From NCBI GenBank assembly GCA_023515745.1, contig JALECJ010000254.1:372001-436000 (forward strand): DNA of 64,000 nt, written 5' to 3'. The notes beneath the pieces are model-generated. The model was not told the origin of the DNA, did no database searches, and saw only the letters and a list, made by a program, of their open reading frames with translations. Source of the stretch: Amoeboaphelidium protococcarum (Eukaryota > Aphelidiomycota > Aphelidea). Numbering within the stretch: position 1 is the stretch's first letter; every line of letters begins with the position of its first letter. Position numbers and translations under genes: made by a program. Positions 36,601 through 47,014 of this stretch are shown in pieces.

Positions 36601-37163
36601 AGAGTGTCAATGATTTGCTTGCTACTGCAGATTAGGATATTTAGAGATTAGTTGATAGTATAGACGATGCTTACTTCACCAATCTGGATATGGACACTTT
36701 GTTCAATCCAGTTTTGGGTCTGCCTGATGGTGATGATATTCCTAGAGTTGACAATTTTGGAGAGAATGTAGACATCAATGAACAGCCGACCTTTAACTAA
36801 TTAACTTATCATACCGTCGATATCATTTAAGCTGATACTGGGCCTGTCACAATGACTGAGGCTGTCAATTTGACTGAACTGCTGCGTTAGAGATTCGGCG
36901 ACGACGTGTTGACACCTGAAAACGGATTTGTCAATGAAGAAGAGTTGGACAGTAATTTGAGAAGCGAATCAGTGAAACAAGTCTGCAAAATCTGCTGGAA
37001 GCCAAGATTGATGGCTGATTCCAATTAATGTACTGAAGGCCATTCTTCCAAAAGATGCGATGCATCAAGTTAGTTAGACGATTCTTTGTTGTAAATGCGT
37101 ACAAGTCTCTATAAAAAGTTCAGAAAGCGTGTAGAAAGAGAGAGAAAGTTGAAATAGACGTGA
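33601..37163 (+). CDS. DDE-type transposase-like protein with zinc-finger motifs, one intron
   Basis: Join 33601-35919 and 35967-37163, 1171 residues; the 47-nt intron is GTAAGT...CTAG. The N-terminus has a putative Zn finger, WKCPICKNLHFPSNKKPHTKFC. A Cys/His cluster follows (CHGVCDCK, CPVHG, CNLCHSG). The central domain has VLSGDHTFKAAKVP (Asp about 436), FFTDLCCTERAF (Asp about 505) and VLLDIFHFMERYPVKKKHPL, which parallel the first two acids and the following D-I-F-H block of a transposase-like family found in fungal and animal genomes (recognised by pattern; superfamily name not certain). The C-terminal third is acidic and disordered, ending in CKICWKPR...GHSSKRC, a second Cys/His motif, and a basic tail. 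The long uninterrupted frame argues that it is recent or still functional. Confidence 0.72.
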
Positions 37164-37221
37164 TTTTTTGAACTGATTGAGTAATTGAGTGGATATGATC
37201 GCAGATCTTCGGTTTCTTCTT

Positions 37222-37318
37222 ACTCATCCCTTGAAATCCGTATAAAATATCGCTGCCGACCTGCGGTCGGCAGCGATATAATTTTTTCCCGACTAGGCGT
37301 ATAACCATATAATTTGCC
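37222..37318. repeat. 97-bp hairpin unit, copy A
   Basis: Contains a perfect 15-bp stem (37247-37261 with 37265-37279) around a 3-nt loop TGC. It lies 58 bp after the transposase-like stop codon. Copy B differs only in the loop. Confidence 0.9.
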
Positions 37319-37609
37319 AATCAAGGGTACCTTACTACTCTTAAGCCAAATGTCGCTACAAAATTGTCGCTAACACGATCAAACGAATGTCGCTGACAAT
37401 GTCGTTGACAATGTCGCTACATAAACTGCGCGTGCGACCGACACTGTTTCAGAAATATCAGCTTCAGTATCAGATATACAGTTGCCTATATCTGACTCTG
37501 ATATCAGCATTCAAAATAAGAAGTGCCGTGAGAAGCCTTAAAGAAAGTCGTAGTCAAAATATAGTATGATTTAGTTTCTAATCTCAATACTTATTTCATT
37601 ACTTTTGTA
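37319..37609 (+). repeat. 291-bp duplicated segment, copy 2, ending at an N
   Basis: Identical by eye to 33277-33567 and placed exactly between the two 97-bp hairpin units. The single N at 37610 directly follows, so it marks a sequence gap or join. The 60-codon frame inside is a repeat of that in copy 1 and is not a gene. Confidence 0.9.
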
Positions 37610-37610
37610 N

Positions 37611-37707
37611 ACTCATCCCTTGAAATCCGTATAAAATATCGCTGCCGACCGCAGGTCGGCAGCGATATAATTTTTTCCCGACTAGGCGTATAACCATATA
37701 ATTTGCC
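37611..37707. repeat. 97-bp hairpin unit, copy B
   Basis: Same sequence as 37222-37318 except that the 3-nt loop reads GCA, the reverse complement of TGC. The stem is again perfect over 15 bp. Confidence 0.9.
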
Positions 37708-39600
37708 GAAATCAATGTTCATAAGAGGCGCGCATATATACTGCAGATACTTGCCTATTCGAGATCTAATTGATGAAAGAGGCGCGCATTTGAAACAATG
37801 TTGATCATCTAAGCCCCACAGAGTCTTCTGTTGATACTTGATCGACGCGTGTGCTCACATTCATTCACAAGTTACGCCCCCTTCGCCTTGCGTTCGGGCG
37901 GGGACAAGGCTTTACAGGACTTGTGTGTACGTGTTAAGTCACGGGTTCCAGACTGACAAAAATCGTCTTGGCTGGGTACTTTATCCCGGTATAAGTGCCA
38001 TTGAATTCATCTTAGCCGGGCCTACTCATCAAGTGATACTGTTATCGTATTGCCTAGAATTGCGCCGAATGTGGAACCAATGAGTTACATTGCCTTGTCG
38101 TCGGGCAGGAACTTCTGCGGTCAATCACATGACAAAGGTTAGCTTTTCCCATGAAAAGAAGGGAGTATCCTTAATAGTGAATTTTTGCCGTGTGGCAAGC
38201 GGAAATTTACGTTCAACGGATTTTACAAAGTGCATGGCACCGGGGGCTATGCTTGAGCTTTGGATTTATCCAAAGTACATTATTTTTGAATGATAGTGTA
38301 AGCATTCGCGTATAAGAATCATAAAATGTTGCGTTAAAAACTGACACTTCTTTATATTTAATAGGGGCAGCATAGATCACTGCATGAGTAAAGTATTATA
38401 AGATGTCGACATGCGAAATCCGACTTCGAATTTAAAGCTGTATTAGCTGTGGGTGCATATGCTTTAACTAAAGATGAGGTATATAGATGATTTCAACTTT
38501 ATCATACATCAAAGCGCAAAAGCCGATGGAACGGGTGCCTTTACATTGCAATGTACTGTACTCTTCATAGCCAGAAAATTGTACCTTTACATCTAAATAT
38601 TCAATCGATAGCGTCTGTTGTGAATCTATATTCAAAATTAATTTCCGATAGATGTCAATGATGTATGGTTATCTTGTGTTAAACATAAAGGCTTATCCGC
38701 ATTGAATGATCAGCGAACGGAGTTTGATACTGATTTGCATAAGCTCGTTATTCTAGCTTAAATTTAGCGGCTACTATTTAGCGAAAGCTCTTGACGCGTT
38801 TCAAGCAGTCGTCGCTCTTCTCATTCATATACGAGTTGAAATTATTGAAAATATGCTTGGTTGTTATAACTCATATCCACTACTTTTTATAACTTAATCT
38901 TAACAGCTACAAATTATATTGTTTAAGTGCCAAGAGAAGTTGACTCTAGTTGAAGTAACATTCGGTGCCATAACGAGCCCTCAACTTATGCTGTACTCCG
39001 TTACTGGATTGATCAACTACGCCACATCAAATTGACAGGATCTAGCACGCGAGGAAAAAGAACATTTTGTGGGCCTCAGGGAATGGTCCGCGATCTAACC
39101 TCGTGGTTTGTGTTAACAGACATCCTTAATTCTTCATAGTACTTTGGATAAATCCAAAGAATAGTTGTTATATAGATGAAAGAAGAATTTAGAGCTGGAA
39201 AATCACAAAACCTTCCGAAAAAAATTTGAACGCGCTAAGGTTAGTACGCGTCGTCCATTGAACGGACTGTCTCCCGGGTAACATACCTTTACAGCGTCGA
39301 AGAACTTGAGCGTAGAAATCAATGATAAGAATGCCTAGCAATTTAATTAATTTAATTGTATACAATTGTCATAAGAACTTTATAACAGCTTTTGATTTTC
39401 TACACTGGCGGCATGGTGATTTATGTCTCTCAATGCCTTAAGATATTGTTGAATTAAAGAGGCCGTCGGAATCCGGCCGACCATCAAAGCAATTGTGGAA
39501 ACGTTTGCCATCAGTGGCAGCAACTACAATAGTGATCAAGAAAGACAGAATTGCAACACTGGGGAGTATTTTCAAACATATGATCTACGCAGAGTAGCAT
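37708..39600. other. gene-poor, probably transposon-derived region
   Basis: About 1.9 kb after the hairpin units. AAGAGGCGCGCAT occurs twice, at about 37732 and 37776. Open frames at 37838-38080 and 38090-38290 have no family likeness; a frame over about 38370-38490 (SDFEFKAVLAVGAYALTKDE) looks protein-like but ends at TGA after some 40 codons. I read it as decayed element sequence. Confidence 0.4.
38255..39162. repeat. inverted pair of 21-bp repeats, possible terminal repeats
   Basis: At 38258-38278 the sequence CTTTGGATTTATCCAAAGTAC is the reverse complement of 39139-39159. Each contains a small self-complementary core (CTTTGGAT/ATCCAAAG). They enclose about 860 bp without a gene; no target duplication was evident. 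Confidence 0.35.
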
Positions 39601-40350
39601 TACACTGTCACTAAAAGAGAGCATACAGTAAAATCTTATGATAAAACGAAGCATGGTTATAGTCCACTGCCACAGATAGACGCGCATCTCTTACTCTTGC
39701 CTTTTATCTCTTTAAAATCTGCAGCCAATTTTCCATGTCAGCATGTAATCGCTAACTCAGAGCTTCGCGTTGCCTATTCTCTTCCTTGACTTCAACTTTT
39801 TAGCGCTTAATCAGTTCATTTCAGCTTTCAATAACGCATCTTTCTTCCGCAGATTAAGATTGTCTTGACGCAGACTCTACTTTCACACCACAAGACGTAA
39901 ACACGTCTGACCTAGTCCTCCCCATTCGTCTTAGCATATATCACCGAGTTACCGTTTCATTGCCAACGAAACTTGAGAACGTAAATTCAATATTTTACTG
40001 ACTACTCACACCTCTCCCAATTATAGTCTCAAACTCTACATGTTTTAAAGAGAAGAAGCGCTCCAGTTTATCTCCCTTTATATGAGCAATGATTTAATCT
40101 CTAACACGGCCAGATCACATCACATCACGATGCGTCATGAAATCGTAACGCAGATATTCATCAGCTAATCATCTTACTCTACTTCTGCACAATATTTTCA
40201 TCTCGTAACTGTTTCAACTCATCCAAAAACATCTAGATAATCTTCATCGAACTTTCAGCAGGCCGAGAAGTCATGCTAAGATAAATGTTTCTATGCCAAT
40301 CTCAAGCAAAGAACAGTGTTGTGTAATAAAAATGAGTTCTTTTAATAAGG
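39600..40350 (-). pseudogene. remnant of a coiled-coil protein gene
   Basis: On the minus strand an ATG at about 40282 starts a charged helix (MTSRPAESSMKIIQMFLDEL, KQLRDENIVQKQSKM) that meets TGA. Near 39860-39640 two frames carry coiled-coil sequence (LRQDNLNLRKKDALLKAEM, then ELIKRQKVEVKEENRQREAL, QRLHADMENWLQILKRQKAR) but are offset by one base, with a TGA in each near the join. This suggests a frameshifted gene, or an intron I could not resolve. A short segment (40084-40139) has a relative at 60975-61029. Confidence 0.4.
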
Positions 40351-40757
40351 TGTCTCAGGAAGTAGGGATCTCTGAAACAGCTTTGTTTGAAATGATATGT
40401 TCCCGATTAGGAAATCGAGCGGTCTAATGACTGACGCCTTCGTGTAGCGGACATGTAACGTCTTCGGATTCACTCAATGAGGATAGTTCTATACCCCAGT
40501 AAAACTGTAGTTACACGATGGCACTAATTATGAAATTTCAGCATTTTGTTTCTGATGGTGTAAAATTTGGCTCTTGAACTTTCTAAAACAGAAGACTGAG
40601 GGTAATCACGTTTATAATACGAGTGGTTTTGATACGCTACACAGTACTGTATACACCAAGATTTAGACCAAAGGCTGAAAATTTCATTAATTTAATGTAT
40701 TGATTCAGGCAGATATAAAATTCACTCTATATTTGTATTGATAGTATGAAACGCAAA

Positions 40758-42710
40758 TCACTTCAATGACGCAAACAGCTAATCTACGGGAATGGATGAC
40801 ATTAGGGAACTTTGTCTTCTTCTTCTAGTGTACGAACCTAAGGCGGTTAGAAAGTTATCACCATTGTCGGCCAAACTTGACGTGGTAGTACCATTAGAAC
40901 CACCACCACCATCAAGATCAAATTTGTCCAACTAATTCAAATATGGCATCTGACCATTTTATACTGAAGACAGCATTGGACTTTGCGGGAAAAGGGCACT
41001 CGGACTGGCACATGCAGATGGTGGATGTGACGCGTCTTGAATGAAATTCGACAACTCTGCAATATTCATCGACACTTTTCTTACTCTTTTCGCAGGCATA
41101 ATATTCTTCTTCTATTGTTAATGAGTCTCTACCGCCAATAACAAAGCGTGTTGTTGACTGCTGCATTCTAATGAGTGACATTCATGGCAGCTACAATCAG
41201 AAGAACCATCAGATACCTGATTTTTATGTTGTTCTCTACTCTACTACTACAACTAACCAACATTGGCCAACAATGTCTAATGAATAGATTTGGACACTTT
41301 CGAAGAGCTCCTCACAGCTTTACTTAATTTCAACACTGGTGCAGATGGCTTTCTAGATCTTCTGTAGAAAGTGCCGATCGGTATCTTATCCCAACGAAGC
41401 TGTAGCGGAGTTGCTGGCGGAGACATTGGCATGTCGCCATCATTGTCTGAGCTCTCGAAATTCAGCATATCATCGACACTGGCAGCCATCTGATTCCAAT
41501 ATGATCCGGAAGTATCAGAGCCGGCACTTGCTTGCGCGTTCTTCTAAACATGCTTAACATCTTTACCAGTAGCAGGAGATGTGATGTCTTTAAACAAATC
41601 TTCGCTCTCACTCTGCATAGACTTTCGTTTTCTGCTCTTCAGATCTCCCTAATTCTAGCTGGTTCCTTGGCTAACGCTGATAGCTTCTGCCTCCAATGCC
41701 TACAGCTTCTTGGCCTCCTTGTCAATCGATAGAAGGCTTCCCTTTGATTGATTAGACTGCGACTTGGCCTGGCGTATCAAATTTACAATAGACGGATTAT
41801 TAACCAGATGCTATGCAACAAGCTCACTCACCTTGATACCACGTTACTCCAAGAACTATTGAACAACATCTACTGAAATTTCATCTTCATCATCAGATAC
41901 CGCGCCTCTTTTGGTATCAACCTTCAAACTTCGCTTCTAAGTTTTACGTTAACATACAACGGTTTTAGTATCCTACAGAGGTACATTTTCAACTTCGGAA
42001 TCGTGATCAGAGGATGAAGATGACGACGAACTATCAGACATGGTTTTCTGCTCTTCGTCAGACTCTAGCCCTTGATTCTTGATAGCTTCTTCTTCTTTGT
42101 GAAGCTCAATAGAAGAATCAGAATCACGAGCAGGATCGTCGCCTTCAACATCCGAGGATGTGAATACAACTGAGCCAGATACTTCTGAATAATCGTACTC
42201 AGAATCAGAGCCACCGCGTTCAGCCATAGAGAAATCACCTTTCTTTGATGTGATAAGATGCTACTGGGCCTTGTTTGAGGAAGAATTGACGCCAGTCATT
42301 GACGACGCGCCTGAAATGTCGCGACTGAAACCTTCAAACTTGGCGCCAAAATCAGACGCGCCGATTGCGCCACGCGAGCCGACGGTCGAGTCATCGACAT
42401 CATCAGCAATATCATCGCTACCGCCACTCTTGCATTGCTTACACTCAAACTGCTGTATCAGTTCATCACTGTTCTTTTAGGCATTCAAGTTTCGGTAATT
42501 CAGACCTTCACAGCGAAGATGAACGTAATCTACACACAAAGAGATACACATACATGATTAAAATATGACAAACCATACAATAGACTTACGCTTGCAGTGT
42601 GAACACAAGAGTAGCCAATCCTTTTTGTTTTATCCTTTGCAAAGGTTACATTGCTGATTCTTTACAAACAGCTAGTCTTCCATATCAGCTTTCTTGGTAT
42701 TTTACGTCAT
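40758..42710 (-). CDS. PHD-finger protein, one intron
   Basis: Exons 42710-42590 and 42529-40758, 630 residues; the 60-nt intron (GTAAGT...TGTGTGTAG) interrupts the finger itself. The N-terminal C4HC3 pattern is CNLCKGQNKKDWLLLCSHCKHYVHLRCEGLNYRN, then FECKQC. PHD fingers read histone H3 tails, so a nuclear chromatin role is likely. A serine/aspartate-rich region follows (SDSEYDYSEVSGS, SSSSSSSSDHDSE), then a helical block (VQQFLEQRGIKVSELVAQHL), a basic KSRKRK signal and a low-complexity C-terminus. Apart from the finger I recognise nothing, so no orthologue is named. The start ATG lies 17 codons before the first cysteine. Confidence 0.82.
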
Positions 42711-43351
42711 TTTTCTTTAATTTTATAACGAACTTTATTCAACCAGATTAACACAGACAGACAGATAGATAGATAATGTATAGCGCAGTGCAGATAGTCA
42801 ATGATCAGATTCTTTACAAACTAATGATCAACACGGAAAAGAAAATCACAAATATACGAATAAAAGATAAAGCAGCACAGCGTCAATCAACTACTGCAGT
42901 ACAGAATATAATGAGATCAAGCAGACTCGTCAGTGATGAGAGAAATTAAAACGGAACTGCGCCTCTTCTTGAAAAATCGAGCTCCTGTCAGTTAAGGGGT
43001 CAATAATTGGGTGCTCTATTTCTGCGTGTGAACTCTCGCTCGCGGTTTATGAGAGCGCGTGTACCCCTAGATCTAGAAGTCGCAATATTTATGACTCATA
43101 TCGGACATTTGGTGTATAAGAATATGATATAGTATTTATTCGAGTTATTTGATGTTGGACATGGGTAATTCTATAATTAATATTAAATTATTTTGTCTAT
43201 TGTGGTTCAATCTCTTTCAAATCATTGATACTGACGCGTACAGTATGTATTTTCTGATTCCAGCGATGATCGGATCGTGAAATTTTTGGAAAACTTAACA
43301 AATATATCAGACAAGTAAAACATCAATTTTATTATCTATTTCTTACTAAAT
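42711..43351. other. intergenic region with GACA/GATA microsatellite
   Basis: 641 bp upstream of the PHD gene. A short (GACA)n(GATA)n tract lies at about 42753-42777. Otherwise AT-rich, without a supported gene. Confidence 0.4.
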
Positions 43352-44041
43352 TCAATTATATGAGCGAGAATGTTTTCCACCACTAAAGGATTTGCCTTCG
43401 GACTTGCCGCTGAAACTGTTTTCACCGCTTTGACTAAACTCAAAATCACTCAATGTGGGCCCATTTCTGAGCGGATAATCCGCGTCACTTATGGCGTCAT
43501 AATCCAACGCATCCATGGGTGGTAGATCCATGCTTCCAAAATCCAAGTCCAAACTATTCTCACCCTCAGGGACTCTCTTTGGACGCTTGTTGCTCGCTCT
43601 CTGGGACGTTTAAGACATCGAACGACCTCTTTTCAACGGCAGTTCATTGTTATTAGCATCTGAGACGGTATCCGCATCTTCGTAATCACCGACTGATGTT
43701 GCAAAAAGATCAGAAGGTAGACTTGGCAGCGATTCACTAAAATCGAACTCTTGCAGAGCTTTGGCTACGTCATACTAGTTTCCCTCAGATGGTTGGGACA
43801 TTGATTATTATTATAGCGATTGCGATCTACCTCTGAGAAATGATGAAGACTGCTTGAAAGGGGATGCTCTTTAGCCATACTGTGGTTGCAATTCACCCTG
43901 ATACATCTACTCAGAATTACCAGAGTCAACAAGCTGATTCTGATCATCAAACTTTTTCCTAGCAAAGGGGGACACCATTGGCACACTTGATACAGCCGCC
44001 AAACTAAGCAGACACGCGATTGCAACAGCCTTTAAACTCAT
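43352..44041 (-). CDS. secreted protein of unknown function 1
   Basis: One exon, 229 residues. The N-terminus is a textbook signal peptide (Lys4, hydrophobic core AVAIACLLSLAAV, cleavage after about VSS). The mature chain starts VPMVSPFARKKFDDQ and is rich in Gln, Ser, Asp and Gly. It contains basic KR patches (LPLKRGRSMS, NKRPKRVP) that may be processing sites, and an acidic block (DLDFGSMDLPPMDALDYDAI) before a Gly/Ser-rich tail. No cysteines are seen in the mature part. No domain is recognised. The next gene downstream in transcription order is elsewhere; the neighbour at 44314-45222 has the same layout and strand and may be a diverged paralogue. Confidence 0.7.
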
Positions 44042-44313
44042 AATTTCTATTTAATTGTCTAGATGTTATTCTGATTAAAGTGAAAGTAAAAAGCGTATAA
44101 TGCATCCTCAAAATCTAAGCCGCCATCTGTGAAGTTGAACCATGTTCAATGTAACAACGTTGTAATAATCATGCGATCATAACACGCTGTTACACGCGTC
44201 GGATTTTCTGATCAATTCGCTTAAGAACTCACTGTTAGCTATGAATAGAGACTCAAAATTTGAATAAGTAAAATCTAAATCTCTATTTATGTTAAATTAA
44301 CGTAAATCTACCA

Positions 44314-45222
44314 TCAGATAGCGCGTCTGCGGTATGAAGACGTCACCTCGCCCATACCTCTTTACTACTGCCCTTCAACATGATCTTTATCATCATTCTC
44401 AAAGTCTGACAACAACTCATTCGCGTACAAGTCCTCTTCTTTAATTGGTTTTTATTTCGAAGCCGCAACTTTACTTAAATCATTGCTAGACTGGCTTCGC
44501 TACAATTCACCACGTCCGGCACTAACATATTTCGTCGAATGCTAGAAGTCTTACGATTGTGCGCTGTAAAGCAGATCATCCAAATTTTAACCCATATTCA
44601 TGAAATCCGCTTATAGATAACTAGACACGCTCTCATGTCCTCGTTAGTCTTTCGATATCTAATCGGAATTTTAAATCAGATAATCTTTATCCAAATATTA
44701 TTCAATATCTGACAAGATATTTGGTGATCCGCCCTGGTATGCCCAAGGGCTAAACACACGACTGAATTGATCAGAGCGCTTCTGAGGCGTGAGCTTCAAC
44801 GGGCGACTAATTTTCTGAAATCCGGTATTAGATTTCTTTGACTAATCTCCATGTCTTTATGGAACAACATCATTGTCAGCTGCATCAACCGCTTCCATAC
44901 TGTTAGCAAAAGGGCCGTTTTTGGCAGTATCAAACGCTATCAAATCATCAGCGTAAGGATTTTCTATAGCAGTAAAAAACGGATATCTTTCAGCCATCTA
45001 CGACTATGCATGCGCATTATTCACCAATAATTCTTCACCTGAGGTAGAATCGGAAGATTTAAAAAGGGCTTATAATTAGTTGTCCGGTTGATTATCATTG
45101 ATCAACACATCATCATCAATCAGATCAGGTATCCATTACAGCTAACTACTTCCAAACATCGGCAAACATTATACCTAGGACAGAAGAAGCAGCGCTAATG
45201 CGATATAAGAATAAGTTTTCAT
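44314..45222 (-). CDS. secreted protein of unknown function 2
   Basis: One exon, 302 residues. The signal peptide (MKTYSYIALALLLLSQVQC) precedes a mature chain starting LPMFGSSQLQWIPD. It is rich in Asp, Ser and Gln, with blocks ENPYADDLIAFDTAKNGPFA, FSPWAYQGGSPNILSDIEQY, SVSSYLQADFMNMGQNLDDL, and an arginine-rich end (SSYRRRAI). About twenty glutamines are TAA/TAG, so a standard-code search finds no ORF here at all. Like the gene at 43352-44041 it has a C-terminal half full of acidic residues and an xPM-type mature start, 272 bp away on the same strand. No family recognised. Confidence 0.7.
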
Positions 45223-45413
45223 CTTTATTACTAGAATATCAAATATTTGCTTTACCCACGGTAAAAAATGTTGGTAGAAAAACGTGCGAAAAAAGATCGT
45301 GAGGGGGGAAGATCGCGATCAAAAGCATGAAGTCCCGAAACACGGGAACTTCAGCAATAATACTAATCACAGATCAGTCTATTGGTATATTGGCTACAAA
45401 GAATTTCACAAAA

Positions 45414-46484
45414 TCATAGCTTTACGCATAAACCATCAAACGCGGCATAGACTAGCCGGCCATCAGAAATATTTGGCTAATTACATTCTTGATCAAGACG
45501 CTATTGCACCAATGAATGCTCAACTCTGTGACTGAATCCGGTTAAAAGTCCAAAATCAACCTTGTATTTTGAAAGGTGTTACAGAGCCTGCTCAATATTG
45601 AAGTGAGACGGATGTGGTTTATCATGAAGAGCATCAATTACCATCAGCGAAAATTATTCAGCACCATCTGCAGGACAAAGATACTTTTTCTCGACCATAT
45701 CCGGAACCTTGGACGCATCTGAAATGTAAACCAGCGATGAAGAACCGTCCCGATCGATAAATTTGTATCCAAGACAATAGAATGGATCATTTCCCAACTT
45801 TCCGTGTTCAACACTCAATGGCTGAATGGTTATACCAAAAAGCTTAATCGGCACATACAAATCAACACCATCCACAGTCTAATCCACAACAAGATGATGA
45901 AATTTAACGCCAGCGACATCGCCGCCACCCGATGCAAATTTCTTATCAACCAAGTACGGAAACACATTATTGACATGTCGAAATGTATCGCTATTCAGGT
46001 AAATATCTATATGTTATTAGACTGGCTACTTGAGAACTAATTCTGACGGTTTATGTTTATTCACAGCCTTTGCAGATGGCAGAGTCCATTGGCGCAAATC
46101 ATCCATACCCAGCATGGCATCAGCGTGGGAATGAGTAAGTAAGACAGCATCAATTCGCCTGATATTATATTTCGGGCACCAGCGAATAGACTAGTTATAA
46201 AAAGTCTTCCCGCAGTCAATAAGAATATTCCTCAACACACCTTCTTCATCCAATATCCTAACCACAGCACTAGTATTGTTTCGAGCATTCTTACTCGTAA
46301 GAGGATTCTCATACGCATCCCAGCACGCCCGGCATCGCTCCTCTTCCTAACTTATCTGCGCTGGATCCGTCAAACAAGCACAGCTGGGAACTCCTCCAGA
46401 TGTTCCAGTGCCAAAGAAAATGAGTTCCTTAATGTTGGCGAATTTCCCATTTTACTGGATCCATCTGATGTAATCACTCTGCAT
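45414..46484 (-). CDS. metallo-beta-lactamase-fold hydrolase (PhnP/cyclic phosphodiesterase-like)
   Basis: One exon, 356 residues from ATG 46484. [22 protein letters not shown] is the strand-and-loop start of this fold. A metal-binding cysteine pair lies in CRACWD. The zinc motif is [19 protein letters not shown] with His118, His120 and Asp122, and further ligands are in [17 protein letters not shown] and [19 protein letters not shown] near the end closes the site. Fungal homologues of this arrangement are common but their substrate is not established; bacterial PhnP cleaves cyclic phosphates. The frame stays open upstream to another ATG at 46685, which would add 67 residues; the shorter form matches the family start better. 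Confidence 0.88.
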
Positions 46485-46761
46485 TGCGGTTAAAGGTATC
46501 TGGCCGTGCGTAAAATAAACGATCGCTGGAATACTGGAGAACTAAGGTAGAGATAGCAAAGTCGACGTTTCATAAATTTACAGCAGAGTGAAAAGTAAAC
46601 GCTGTTCATTTGGATAATGATATATAAAACACTTCAAACTTTATAGCTTTAGCGCTATTTAAACGCAAAAAAAACTCCTCTCCATTTTAAACGACTCCAA
46701 AGCCTTAATATGGCTCTAAGCGACATGCCCCACTTTGTTCGTGTCACTTGCTATATACACT

Positions 46762-47004
46762 TCATAATAAAACCAAATCAATCAAGGAACACTACAAGTT
46801 CACTGGCGAATCTTCACTGAGAAACAATACAAGTTTACCGGTGTATCCTCGTTCCGATTTCTGCAGTTTTGATTGGACAAAGTGAATAATACACGTGCAA
46901 TAACAAACGGGATTATTAGGTGCCAAACAACAATGCGGGTGCCCCTTCTTCCAGTAGTAAATAGATCCTTTCTCTGCCAAGTAATTTGCTAAAATAGAAT
47001 CCAT
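46762..47004 (-). CDS. small cysteine-containing ORF, doubtful
   Basis: 80 codons, ATG 47004 to TGA 46762-46764. It has a cysteine cluster (HPHCCLAPNNPVCYCTC) and one TAG. It lies head-to-head, 10 bp from the start of the gene at 47015, and could equally be leader sequence. No family is recognised. Confidence 0.25.
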
Positions 47005-47014
47005 TTTATAGATA

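Noticed and set aside
37387..37569. 60-codon frame in the second 291-bp copy
   Set aside because: Exact repeat of the frame at 33345-33527; low-complexity start (MSLTMSLTMSL) and the other frame looks more protein-like.
33277..37609. The 291-bp direct repeats as LTRs of a retrotransposon
   Set aside because: The repeats do not begin TG and end CA, no primer-binding or polypurine site is seen, the gene between has transposase-type rather than reverse-transcriptase motifs, and copy 2 abuts an N.
45284..45535. 83-codon plus-strand frame
   Set aside because: Overlaps the 3' end of the metallo-beta-lactamase gene and shows no family likeness.
46482..46685. Longer N-terminus for the metallo-beta-lactamase gene from ATG 46685
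   Set aside because: The frame is open, but the family's conserved start lies after ATG 46484 and the extra 67 residues match nothing I know; kept only as an alternative.
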